Assembly (NCBI GenBank): GCA_037013495.1
Contig: JAZDXN010000030.1
Span: 1,736,001 to 1,800,000 of the forward strand
Direction: 5' to 3'
DNA from: Hippophae tibetana
Lineage: Eukaryota > Streptophyta > Magnoliopsida > Rosales > Elaeagnaceae
Length of the DNA stretch: 64,000 nt
Under the pieces are notes generated by a model. It ran no database searches, was not told the origin of the DNA, and saw nothing but the letters and a program-made list of their open reading frames with translations. Position numbers and translations under genes: made by a program. Shown here piece after piece: positions 14,451-27,363 of the stretch. The stretch's first letter is position 1. Each line of letters begins with the position of its first letter.

Positions 14451-17400
14451 ATTTTGTAAGGTCCATTAGTTCTCCAAATATATCTATATTATCTTCCACA
14501 ATTTCAATACGATGTATTACCATTATTTTCCCTACAAAATAATTCTATATATATGTTAATATAACTGAAAATCTTTTTTTTTAGCTGACTAATTCAGAGC
14601 AAAATATATTGGTTTAATGTATTTTTCTCAACCAAATGTCTTCTTTTGTTTTGCAAAAATTAAAATATGATATAGTTATATAAAATAAATAAACTCACTT
14701 TTACTATTTTATAATAAATTTATTAAAAATGTCATAAATAAATAAATAAAACATAAAATTTTTCCTTTATGTGAAATAAATCATATTAAATAAAATCACA
14801 TATAAGTAGATACTATAAATATATATATTAGATTGAATGAAATAATTATTAACCATTTCAAAACATTTATTAGTGGTTGAAATATAATACATTCCACATG
14901 TATCTTAAAATTAGGAGAAATTGGAAAACCAAGATTAAGAGACAAGCGGATTACCGTTTGCGGTGTCGATACCCTAGACATAATCGTGCAATATCCAACC
15001 AAATTATGCAGGTAATTGTTAAACTTATACAAATAACATTTGATGATAATTTATACATACGTAATTGTTTTATTATATTATGAGCTAATAAATATTTTAC
15101 ATATTTTGTTAATATTTATTGGAATTATTAATTTTATAATTAGGAATATGTCTAACAATTCTACAAACATAAATATGGATTGCCAAATTTCATAAATTAT
15201 CTCGTTATAAAAATTCCACGTTTGCATGCAAACATTCAAACAATAATTTTGTATTGTATATAAGATCTCCAAATATATCTATATTATCTTCTACAAGTTT
15301 AATATGATGTATTACCATTATTTTCCCTACAAAATAATTCTATATATAGGTTAATATAACTGAAAATCATATTTTTTGCCGACTAATTCAGACAAAAATA
15401 AATTGGTTTAATGTAATTTTCTCTACCAAATGTCTTATTTTGTTTTGCAAAAATTAAAATATGTTATAGTTATATAAAATAAATAAACTCACTTTTACTA
15501 TTTTATAATAAATTTATTAAAAATGTCATAAATAAATAAATAAAACATAAAAGTTTTCGTTTATGTTAAATAAATTATATTAAATAAAATCACATATAAG
15601 TAGATACTATAAATATATATATTAGATTGAATGAAATAATTATTAACCAATTCAAAATATTTATTAGTGGTTGAAATATAATACATTCGACATGTATCTT
15701 AAAATTAGGAGAAATTGGAAGACCAAGATTAAGAGACAAGGGGATTACCGTTTGTGGTGTCGATACCCTAGACATAATCGTGCAATATCCAACCAAATTA
15801 TGCAGGTAATTGTTAAACTTATACAAATAACATTTCATGATAATTTATACATACGTAATTGTTTTATTATATTATGAGCTAATAAATATTTTACATATTT
15901 TGTTAATATTTATTAGAATTATTAATTTTATAATTAGGAATATGTCTAACAATTCTACAAACATAAATATGGATTGCCAAATTTCATAAATTATCTCGTT
16001 ATAAAAATTCCACGTTTGCATGCAAACATTCAAACAATAATTTTGTATTGTATATAAGATCTCCAAATATATCTATATTATCTTCTACAAGTTTAATATG
16101 ATGTATTACCATTATTCACACTACAAACTACTTCTATATATAGGTTAATATAACTGAAAATCATATTTTTTGCCGACTAATTCAGATAGAAATAAATTGG
16201 TTTAATGTAATTTTCTCTACCAAATGTCTTATTTTGTTTTGCAAAAATTAAAATATGTTATAGTTATATAAAATAAATAAACTCACTTTTACTATTTTAT
16301 AATAAATTTATTAAAAATGTCATAAATAAATAAATAAAACATAAATTTTTTCCTATATGTGAAATAAATTATATTAAATAAAATCACATATAAGTAGATA
16401 CTATAAATATATATATATATTAGATTGAATGAAATCATTATTTAGCAATTCAAAAAAGCTATTAGTGGTTGAAATATCATACATTCCACATGTATCTTAA
16501 AATTAGGAGAAATTGGAAAACCAAGATTAAGAGACAAGGAGATTACCCTTTGTGGTGTCGATACCCTAGATATGATCGTGCAATATCCAACCAAATTATG
16601 CAGGTAATTGTTAAACTTACACAAATAACAGTAGATGACAATTTATACATACGTAATTTTGGTATAATATTATGAGCTAGTAAATATTTTACATATTTTG
16701 TTAATTTTTATTGTAATTCTTACCTTTATAATTAGAAATATGTCTAATAATTCTACAAACATAAATACGAATTACCAAATTTCAAAAATTATCTCGATAC
16801 AGAAATTCCTCGTTTGCATGCAACCATTCAAACAATAATTTTGTAAGGTCCATTAGTTCTCCAAATATATCTATATTATCTTCTACAATTTCAATATGAT
16901 GTATTACCATTATTTTCCCTACAAAATAATTCTATATATATGTTTATATAACTGAAAATCTTTTTTTTTTGCTGACTAATTCAGAGCAAAATATATTGGT
17001 TTAATGTATTTTTCTCAACCAAATGTCTTATTTTGTTTTGCAAAAATTGAAATATGATATAGTTATATAAAATAAATAAACTCACTTTTACTATTTTATA
17101 ATAAATTTATTAAAAATGTCATAAATAAATAAATAAAACATAAAATTTTTCCTTTATGTGAAATAAATTATATTAAATAAAATCACATATAAGTAGATAC
17201 TATAAATATATATATTAGATTGAATGAAATAATTATTAACCAATTCAAAACATTTATTAGTGCTTGAAATATAATACATTCCACATGTATCTTAAAATTA
17301 GGAGAAATTGGAAAACCAAGATTAAGTGACAAGGCTATTACCCTTTGTGGTGTCGATACCCTAGACATGATCGTGCAAAATCCAACCAAATTATGCAGGT

Positions 17401-20400
17401 AATTGTTAAACTTATACAAATAACAATAGATGACAATTTATACATACGTAATTTTGGTATCATAGTATGAGCTAGTAAATATTTTACATATTTTGTTAAT
17501 ATTTATTGTAATTCTTACCTTTATAATTAGAAATATGTCTAATAATTCTACAAACATAAATACGGATTACCAAATTTCATAAATTATCTCGATACAGAAA
17601 TTCCTCGTTTGCATGCAACCATTCAAACAATAAATTTGTATGGTCCATTAGATCTTCAAATATATATATATTATCTTCTACTAGTTCAATATGATGTATT
17701 ACCATTATTCTCCCTACAAACTACTTCTATATATAGGTTAATATAACTGAAAATCATTTTTTTTTGCCGACTAATTCAGACTAAAATCAATTGGTTTAAT
17801 GTAATTTTCTCTACCAAATGTCTTATTTTGTTTTGCAAAAATTAAAATATGTTATTGTTATATAAAATAAATAAACTCACTTTTACTATTTTATAATAAA
17901 TGTATTAAAAATGTCATAAATAAATAAATAAAACATAAAGTTTTTCCTTTATGTGAAATAAATCATATTAAATAAAATCACATATAAGTAGATACTATAA
18001 ATATATATATAAGATTGAAAGAAATACTTATTTACCAATTAAAAAAAGCTATTAGTGGTTGAAATATCATACATTGCACATGATACTTAAAATTAGGAGA
18101 AATTGGAAAACCAAGATTAAGAGACAAGGGGATTACCCTCTGTGGTGTCGATACCCTAGACATGATCGTGCAATATCCAACCAAATTATACAGGTAATTG
18201 TTAAACTTATACAAATAACAGTAGATTACAATTTATACATACGTAATTTTGGTATCATATTATGAGCTAGTAAATATTTTACATATTTTGTTAATATTTA
18301 TTGTAATTCTTACCTTTATAATTAGAAATATGTCTAATAATTCTACAAACATAAATACGGATTACCAAATTTCATAAATTATCTCGATACAGAAATTCCT
18401 CGTTTGCATGCAACCATTCAAACAATAATTTTGTAAGGTCCATTAGTTCTCCAAATATATCTATATTATCTTCTACAATTTCAATACGATGTATTACAAT
18501 TATTTTCCCTACAAAATAATTCTATATATATGTTAATATAACTGAAAATATTTTTTTTTTGCTTACTAATTCAAGGCAAAATATATTGGTTTAATGTAAT
18601 TTTCTCTACCAAATGTCTTATTTTGTTTTGCAAAAATTAAAATATGTTATAGTTATATAAAATAAATAAACTCACTTTTTCTATTTTATAATAAATTTAT
18701 TAAAAATGTCATAAATAAATAAATAAAACATAAATGTTTTCCTTTATGTGAAATGAATTATATTAAATAAAATCACATATAAGTAGATACTATAAATATA
18801 TATATTAGATTGAATGAAATACTTATTAACCAATTCAAAAAATTTATTAGTGGTTGAAATATAATACATTCCACGTGTATCTTAAAATTAGGCGAAATTG
18901 GAAAACCAAGATTAAGAGACAAGGGGATTACCCTTTGTGGTGTCGATACCCTAGACATGATCGTGCAATATCCAACCAAATTATGCAGGTAATTGTTAAA
19001 CTTATACAAATAACAGTAGATGACAATTTATACATACGTAATTTTGGTATCATATTATGAGCTAGTAAATATTTTACATATTTTGTTAATATTTATTGTA
19101 ATTCTTACCTTTATAATTAGAAATATATCTAATAATTCTACAAACATAAATACGGATTACCAAATTTCATAAATTATCTCGATACAGAAATTCCTCGTTT
19201 GCATGCAACCATTCAAACAATAATTTTGTAAGGTCCATTAGTTCTCCAAATATATATATATTATCTTCTACAATTTCAATACGATGTATTACCATTATTT
19301 TCCCTACAAAATAATTCTATATATATGTTAATATAACTGAAAATCTTTTTTTTTGCTGACTAATTCAGAGCAAAATATATTGGTTTAATGTATTTTTCTA
19401 AACCAAATGTCTTATTTTGTTTTGCAAAAATTGAAATATGTTATAGTTATATAAAATAAATAAACTCACTTTTAATATTTTATAATAAATTTATTAAAAA
19501 TGTCATAAATAAATAAATAAAACATAAAAATTTTCCTTTATGTGAAATAAATTATATTAAATAAAATCACATATAAGTAGATACTATAAATATATATATT
19601 AGATTGAATGAAATAATTATTAACCAATTCAAAACATTTATTAGTGCTTGAAATATAATACATTCCACATGTATCTTAAAATTAGGAGAAATTGGAAAAC
19701 CAAGATTAAGTGACAAGGAGATTACCCTTTGTGGTGTCGATACCCTAGACATGATCGTGCAATATTCAACCAAATTATGCAGGTAATTGTTAAACTTATA
19801 CAAATAACAGTAGATGACAATTTATACATACGTCATTTTGGTATCATATTATGAGCTAGTAAATATTTTACATATTTTGTTAATATTTATTGGAATTCTT
19901 ACTTTTATAATTAGGAATATGTCTAACAATTCTACAAACATAAACACGGATTACCAAATTTCATAAACTATCTCGATACAAAAATTACTCGTTTGCATGC
20001 GACCATGCAAACAATAAATTTGTATGGTCCATTAGTTCTCCAAATATATCTATATTATCTTCTACAAGTTCAATATGATGTATTACCATTATTTTCCCTA
20101 CAAACTGCTTCTATATATATGTTAATATAACTGAAAATATTTTTTTTTGCCAACTAATTCATAGTAAAATAAATTGGTTTAATGTAATTTTCTCTACCAA
20201 ATGTCTTATTTTTTTTTGCAAAAATTAAAATATGTTATAGTTATATAAAATAAATAAACTCACTTTTACTATTTTATAATAAATGTATTAAAAATGTCAT
20301 AAATAAATAAATAAAACATAAAGTTTTTCCTTTGTGTAAAAATAAATCATATTAAATAAAATCACTTATAAGTAGATACTATAAATATATATATTAGATT

Positions 20401-20640
20401 GAATGAAATACTTATTAACCTATTCAAAACATTTATTAGTGCTTGAAATATAATATATTCCAGATGTATCTTAAAATTAGGAGAAATTGGAAAACCAAGA
20501 TTAAATGACAAGGAGATTACCCTTTGTGGTGTCGATACCCTAGACATGATCGTGCAATATCAAACCAAATTATGTAGGTAATTGTTAAACTTATACAAAT
20601 AACATTTGATGATAATTTATACATACGTAATTGTTTTATC

Positions 20641-23600
20641 ATATTATGAGCTAATAAATATTTTACATATTCTGTTAATATTTATTGGAATTATTAATTT
20701 TATAATTAGGAATATGTCCAACAATTCTACAAACATACATATGGATTGCCAAATTTCATAAATTATCTGGATATAAAAATTCCACGTTTGCATGCAAACA
20801 TTGAAACAATAAATTTGTATTGTATATAAGATCTGCAAATATATATATATATTATCTTCTACAAGTTCAATATGTTGTATTACCATTATTAACCCTACAA
20901 ACTACTTCTATATATAGGTTAATATAACTGAAAATCATTTTTTTTGCCAACTAATTCAGAGTAAAATAAATTGGTTTAATGTAATTTTCTCTACCAAATA
21001 TCTTATTTTGTTTTGCAAAAATTAAAATATGTTAAAGTTATATAAAATAAATAAACTCACTTTTACTATTTTGTAATAAATGTATTAAAAATGTTATAAA
21101 TAAAAAAATTAAACATAAAGTTTTTCCTTTAAGTGAAATAAATCATATTAAATAAAATCACATATAAGTAGATACTACAAATATACATATTAGATTGAAT
21201 GAAATCATTATTTATCAATTAAAAAAAGCTATTAGTGGTTGAAATATCATACATTCTACAAGTATCTTAAAAGTAGGAGAATTTGGAAAACCAAGATTAA
21301 GAGACAAGGGGATTACCCTTTGTGGTGTCGATACCGTAGACATGATCATGCAATATCCAACCAAATTATGCACGTAATTGTTAAACTTATACAAATATAA
21401 CTAGATGATAATTTATACATACGTAATTTTTGTATAATATTATGAGCTAATAAATATTTTACATATTTTGTTAATATTTATTGCATATCTTCCTTTTATA
21501 ATTAGGAATATGTCTAACAATTCTACAAACATAAATACGGATTGCCAAATTTCATAAATTATCTCGATACAAAAATTACTCGTTTGCCTGCGACCATGCA
21601 GACAATAAATTTGTATGGTCCTTTAGATCTTCAAATATATATATATTATCTTCTACAAGTTCAATATGATATATTACCATTATTCTCCCCACAAACTACT
21701 TCTATATATAGGTTAATATAACTGAAAATCATTTTTTTTGCCAACTAATTCAGAGTAAAATAAGTTGGTTTAATGTAATTTTCTCTACCAAATGTCTTAT
21801 TTTGTTTTGCAAAAATGAAAATATGTTAAAGTTATATAAAATAAATAAACTCACTTTTACTATTTTATAATAAATGTATTAAAAATGTTATAAATAAACA
21901 AATAAAACATAAAGTTTTCTTTTATGTGAAAGAAATCATATTAAATAAAATCACAAATAAGTAGATACTATAAATATATATATTAGATTGAATGAAATCA
22001 TTATTTACCAATTAAAAAAAGCTATTAGTGGTTGAAATATCATACGTTCTACATGTATCTTAAAAGTAGGGGAATTTGGAAAACCAAGATTAAGAGACAA
22101 GGGGATTACCCTTTGTGGTGTCGATACCCTAGATATAATCGTGCAATATCCAACAAAATTATGCACGTAATTGTTAAACTTATACAAATAACAGTAGAAT
22201 ATAATTTATACATACGTAATTTTGGTATCATATTATGAGCTAATAAATATTTTACATAATTTGTTAATATTTCTTTGAAGTCTTACTTTTATAATTAGGA
22301 ATATGTCTAACAATTCTACAAACATAAATATGAATTGCCAAAATTCACAAATTATCTTGATACAAAAATTCCTCGTTTGCATGCAAACATTCAAACAATA
22401 AATTTGTATTGTATATAAGATCTCCAAATATATATATATTATCTTCTACAAGTTCAATATGATGTATTACCATTATTCACCCTACAAACTACTTCTATAT
22501 ATAGGTTAATATAAATGAAAATCATTTTTTTTTGCCAACTAATTCAGAGTAAGATAAATTGGTTTAATGTAATTTTCTCTACCAAATATCTTATTTTGTT
22601 TTGCAAAAATTAAAATATGTTAAAGTTATATAAAATAAATAAACTCACTTTTACTATTTTGTAATAAATGTATTAAAAATGTTATAAATAAATAAATAAA
22701 ACATAAAGTTTTTCCTTTATGTGAAATAAATCATATTAAATAAAATCACATATAAGTAGATACTACAAATATACATATTAGATTGAATGAAATCATTATT
22801 TACCAATTAAAAAAAGCTATTAGTGGTTGAAATATCATACCTTCTACATGTATCTTAAAAGTAGAAGAATTTGGAAAACCAAGATTAAGAGACAAGGGGA
22901 TTACCCTTTGTGGTGTCGATACCGTAGACATGATCATGCAATACCCAACCAAATTATGCACGTAATTGGTAAACTTATACAAATACAACTAGATGATAAT
23001 TTATACATACGTAATTTTAGTATAATATTATGAGCTAATAAATATTTTACATATTTTGTTAATATTTATTGCATATCTTACTTTTATAATTAGGAATATG
23101 TTTACCAATTCTACAAACATAAATACGAATTGCCAAAATTCATAAATTATCTCGATACAAAAATTCCTCGTTTGCATGCAAACATTCAAACAATAAATTT
23201 GTATTGTATATAAGATCTCCAAATATATATATATTATCTTCTACAAGTTCAATATGATGTATTACCATTATTTACCCTACAAACTACTTCTATACATAGG
23301 TTAATATAACTGAAAATCATTTTTTTTGCCACCTAATTTAGAGTAAAATAAATTGGTTTAATGTAATTTTCTCTACCAAATATCTTATTTTGTTTTGCAA
23401 AAATTAAAATATGTTAAAGTTATATAAAATAAATAAACTCACTTTTACTATTTTGTAATAAATGTATTAAAAATGTTATAAATAAATAAATAAAACATAA
23501 AGTTTTTCCTTTATGTGAAATAAATCATATTAAATAAAATCACATATAAGTAGATACTACAAATATACATATTAGATTGAATGAAATCATTATTTACCAA

Positions 23601-25298
23601 TTAAAAAAAGCTATTAGTGGTTGAAATATCATACGTTTTACATGTATCTTAAAAGTAGGGGAATTTGGAAAACCAAGATTAAGAGACAAGGGGATTACCC
23701 TTTGTGGTGTCGATACCCTAGACATGATCATGCAATATCCAACCAAATTATTAACGTAATTGTTTAACTTATACAAATACAACTAGATCATAATTTATAC
23801 ATACGTAATTTTAGTATAATATTATGAGCTAATAAATATTTTACATATTTTGTTAATATTTATTGCAATTCTTACTTTTATAATTAGGAATATGTCTAAC
23901 AATTCTACAAACATAAATACGGATTGCCAAATTTCATAAATTATCTCGATACAAAAATTATTCGTTTGCATGCGACCATGCATGCAATAAATTTGTATGG
24001 TCCTTTAGATCTTCAAATACATATATATTATCTTCTACAAGTTCAATATGATGTATTACCATTATTCTCCCTACAAACTGCTTCTATATATAGGTTAATA
24101 TAACTGAAAATCATTTTGTTTTGCCAACTAATTTATAGTAAAATAAATTGGTTTAATATAATTTTCTCTACCAAATGTCTTATTTTGTTTTGCAAAAATT
24201 AAAATATATAATAGTTATATAAAATAAATAAACTCACTTTTACTATTTTATAATAAATGTATTAAAAATGTTATAAATAAACAAATAAAACATAAAGTTT
24301 TCTTTTATGTGAAAGAAATCATATTAAATAAAATCACAAATAAGTAGATACTATAAATATATATATTAGATGGAATGAAATCATTATTTACCAATTAAAA
24401 AAAGCTATTAGTGGTTGAAATATCATACATTCCACATGTATCTTAAAAGTACGAGAAATTGGAAAACCAAGATTAAGAGACAAGGGGATTACCCTTTGTG
24501 GTGTCGATACCCTAGATATAATCGTGCAATATCAAACAAAATTATGCACGTAATTGTTAAACTTATACAAATAACAGTAGATTATAATTTATACATACGT
24601 AATTTTGGTATCATATTATGAGCTAATAAATATTTTACATAATTTGTTAATATTTCTTTGAAGTCTTACTTTTATAATTAGGAATATGTCTAACAATTCT
24701 ACAAACATAAATACGAATTGCCAAAATTCACAAATTATCTCGATACAAAAATTCCTCGTTTGCATGCAAACATTCAAACAATAAATTTGTATTGTATATA
24801 AGATCTCCAAATATATATATATTATCTTCTACAAGTTCAATATGATGTATTACCATTATTCACCCTACAACCTACTTCTATATATAGGTTAATATAACTG
24901 AAAATCATTTTTTTTGCCAACTAATTCAGAGTAAAATAAATTGGTTTAATGTAATTTTCTCTACCAAATATCTTATTTTGTTTTGCAAAAATTAAAATAT
25001 GTTAAAGTTATATAAAATAAATAAACTCACTTTTACTATTTTGTAATAAATGTATTAAAAATGTTATAAATAAATAAATAAAACATAAAGTTTTTCCTTT
25101 ATGTGAAATAAATCATATTAAATAAAATCACATATAAGTAGTTACTACAAATATACATATTAGATTGAATGAAATCATTATTTACCAATTAAAAAAAGTT
25201 ATTAGTGGTTGAAATATGATACATTCTACATGTATCTTAAAAGTAGGAGAATTTGGAAAACCAAGATTAAGAGACAAGGGGATTACCCTTTGTGGTGT
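20641..25298 (+). repeat. satellite array, A/B-type block left of the retrotransposon
   Basis: Anchors lie at 21239, 22032, 22827, 23621, 24415 and 25209; the last unit is cut by the insertion after 25298. Type B carries GTAGGAGAATTTGG, GACATGATCATGC and CATGCGACCATGCAGAC. Type A carries CTAGATATAATCGTGC, ACAAAATTATGC and TTGTATTGTATATAAG. Some units (22032, 22827) are hybrids. The unit at 20443 is transitional, with an L-like start and an L2/A-like second half. Confidence 0.93.
25294..25298. repeat. target site duplication, left copy (GGTGT)
   Basis: GGTGT lies directly before the outer TG of the left LTR and is repeated directly after the outer CA of the right LTR. A 5-bp duplication is usual for Ty3/gypsy integrases. 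The satellite unit reads TTGTGGTGTCGATACC elsewhere, so the site is a single satellite unit split at this point. Confidence 0.97.
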
Positions 25299-25786
25299 TG
25301 ATGAACGAAAACCGGCATCGCCGATCTTCGCAAATACTTTGGTTTTAATATTTATAAAACTCTCGCAAGTGCACGAATCATTTCGAAGAAAATGATAAGT
25401 ATACTCCCAAGGTCGATCTAAGGAAGGAATGTATGTGGTTTTTAATTTATTATTCAAACTTTGAAAAACGAAATTAAATCCTAAACATCCTGTCATGATA
25501 GTTTGGTTTTTGTGTTCCTAATCTAATAACATAAAATAAACATATATACAGATTAATTAAATATAATCTAATAACATAAAAATAAACATAGATACAAATT
25601 CAATAAATAATTATCTAAAAATAAACATATATACGGATTCAATAAATATTCATGCAAATTTTTATCATTTATATTAGCGGAGTATTTATGGATATAATAA
25701 CTAAATTAATTATGCTTGCTCATATTAACTAGGTTATTAAAGATATAAATTGATATTTTATTGATTCTCTCTTTTTTATATAAATA

Positions 25787-25939
25787 CCACCTTTGGTGGG
25801 GTTAGATATTCTTTGTTAACTAAACAAATCAATTAACACCTATGGGTGGGGTTGATAACTAATATGCTTAATTAAATTAATTCCTTTTTCAAAGAGATTG
25901 AAAATGAACCATTTAAATGCCACCTTTGGTGGGGTTAGA
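25787..25939. repeat. dispersed 20-bp hairpin motif, three copies (3' LTR)
   Basis: CCACCTTTGGTGGGGTTAGA occurs at 25787 and 25920, with a relaxed version (CACCTATGGGTGGGGTTGA) near 25837. The core CCACC-TTT-GGTGG can fold into a hairpin. The same three copies are in the 5' LTR near 37431, 37481 and 37564. The function is unknown. Confidence 0.8.
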
Positions 25940-26550
25940 CAATTTAAACATTATTCAAGGTGTCCAAATTAAACCTAAGAATTTAGCTATCCGAGTACTA
26001 ACTTTCAAGTTTTAAAACCACTATTGAAAACATGTTGTCAATACATTTTCAGATAATAATTCTTATAAAAACTTTTGAAATAGAGTTTCACTCTAACTAC
26101 CGGGCGATTGTACCAACAAATAAAAGAGCACTACTCTAAATTAGACCGGATAACTAAACCTTAAAATCTAATTTTCAGGTTTAAGTTTGTAATGAAAAAT
26201 AATGTATTTCTCTCTAACATTCTTAATATAAAATCTTGAATAAAAACAAAATCAATTCATTTTAAAGATTTTTACCTATTTAATATTTCGCAAACATAAC
26301 AACGTCGTTATTACATCATTTTTACTAAACACCTAGCATAGTTAAATTTAACCACAGACAAGTTGAATATAACATGTAAGAATAAAGCATAAAAATAACT
26401 GTAAAGAAAATAAAATCCTTACAGAACTTCGACGCTATTCCCGTTGCTAGAAAACCTCCGAGCGGAATTTGCACTTCCATATATTGAATCAAAAATCTAA
26501 ATTATTACAAAAACATTACAAGTTCCTCTCAAAAAGAGAAGAACACTAAA

Positions 26551-26638
26551 CCTAAGAGAATTGAACTAAAAACTAAGAGAAAAACTAAGAAAAGCTTAGA
26601 AACTTAGAAAGAAACTAAGAGAAACTAAAAACTAAGAA
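26551..26638 (-). repeat. AACTAAGA-rich tract (3' LTR)
   Basis: Irregular copies of AACTAAGA/ACTTAGAAA over about 90 bp; the sense strand is pyrimidine-rich. It lies just downstream of the TATA-like site in sense direction, so it would form the first part of the transcript. The matching tract in the 5' LTR is 38194-38280. Confidence 0.7.
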
Positions 26639-26840
26639 ATGAGAGAAAGAAAGAAGAGAGAAGTGAGTTTTGAAGGTGTGTTTTGAAGTGAAGGGAAGGG
26701 GGGTATTTATAGGTGAGGATGGAGAGAAAAAATGAGTAAAAAATGTTAAAAAAATATTAAAAAATGTAAAAATGCGTATTGGAATTGCTGATGTCATCAA
26801 TGACGTTAGCATGACGTCACAGGGCTGCTGCACGTGAAAA

Positions 26841-27053
26841 ATGGGGCGAAAACGCATTGGGCGCGCGGAGGGGGGCTGCTGGGGCGCTGCGCGCGCGCGC
26901 TGGGGCTGTCGCTGCGCGCAGCTCGGCGCGCGTGAACAGTGCCAGCGCGCTGCGCTGCGTGCAGCTGGGCATGCCAGCGCTCGCGGGCGCGCGCGGAGTG
27001 GGGCGCTGGGGCGCGCGCGGCTGGGCACTGGGGCGCTGGGCTGCGGCGCGCGA
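26841..27053. other. GC-rich tract in the 3' LTR
   Basis: About 210 bp rich in GCGCGC and GGGGCGCTGG blocks, in sharp contrast to the AT-rich surroundings. It carries many CpG sites. The counterpart in the 5' LTR (38486-38659) is shorter by almost all of the LTR length difference, so this tract gains or loses blocks quickly. Apparent frames rich in Ala and Arg here are composition artefacts. Confidence 0.85.
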
Positions 27054-27350
27054 TTTCCGTCTTTTTGACATTTTTGACCTTTTCGACCCATTTCGTCCGA
27101 TTTTTCCATGTTTGTTGACCTTTTCTCACTTATTTATTGATATATTTGTGATGTATTGCTTCAAATATTCCTCTTTGAGTCTTTACATTGCGTTTTTAAG
27201 CCAAAATACCTGAAAAACAATAAAAATACCCGTGATTCCGAAAAAGACAAATTTATATAAATATATGATAAAACATATAAATATATGTATTTTTCATCAA
27301 TTAAGGTACATAAAATCATGGTTATTTTAGTGCTTTTTGAGCACTCATCA

Positions 27351-27363
27351 CAACCCCCAACCA
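27351..27363 (-). other. polypurine tract (probable plus-strand primer site)
   Basis: Immediately upstream of the 3' LTR in sense direction the strand reads TGGTTGGGGGTTG and then the LTR start TGATGA. The position and purine content fit the primer for plus-strand DNA synthesis. It is T-interrupted, hence moderate certainty. Confidence 0.7.

Larger units (their letters stand above)
9566..20640 (+). repeat. satellite array, mixed and hybrid units
   Basis: Anchors lie at 9566, 10359, 11154, 11949, 12744, 13288, 14082, 14877, 15671, 16469, 17264, 18059, 18854, 19648 and 20443. Several units (9566, 12744, 14877, 15671, and in part 11154 and 14082) form a distinct L2 type with GATTACCGTTTG, CATAATCGTGC and AATTGTTTTAT. 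Units at 10359, 13288, 16469 and 18059 begin with the AAAAAGCTATTAG and GAAATATCAT variants that typify the right-hand block, but have an L-type body. The abrupt changes inside units point to exchange between subfamilies. Confidence 0.93.
25299..27350 (-). repeat. 3' LTR of the Athila element (2052 bp)
   Basis: Begins TGATGAACG and ends CACTCATCA, so the LTR has a 6-bp terminal inverted repeat TGATGA/TCATCA. It is about 99% identical to 36943-38956 outside the GC-rich tract, where it is 38 bp longer overall. It contains the same promoter-like elements, hairpin minisatellite and purine-rich tract as the 5' LTR. Reading frames of up to 164 codons seen here come from low-complexity GC-rich sequence and are not genes. 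Confidence 0.97.

Noticed and set aside
1-25298. Dozens of 60-82 codon frames on both strands of the satellite
   Set aside because: They recur only because the unit recurs, overlap on both strands, often lack a good start, and match no family I know.
25182-25496. 104-codon minus-strand frame spanning the satellite and LTR
   Set aside because: It crosses the insertion boundary, so it is an accidental fusion of unrelated sequences.
26615-27213. Ala/Arg/Pro-rich frames on both strands of the GC-rich LTR tract (also 38259-38819)
   Set aside because: GC-rich DNA lacks stops. The frames overlap on both strands and differ between the two LTRs by length changes in the tract.
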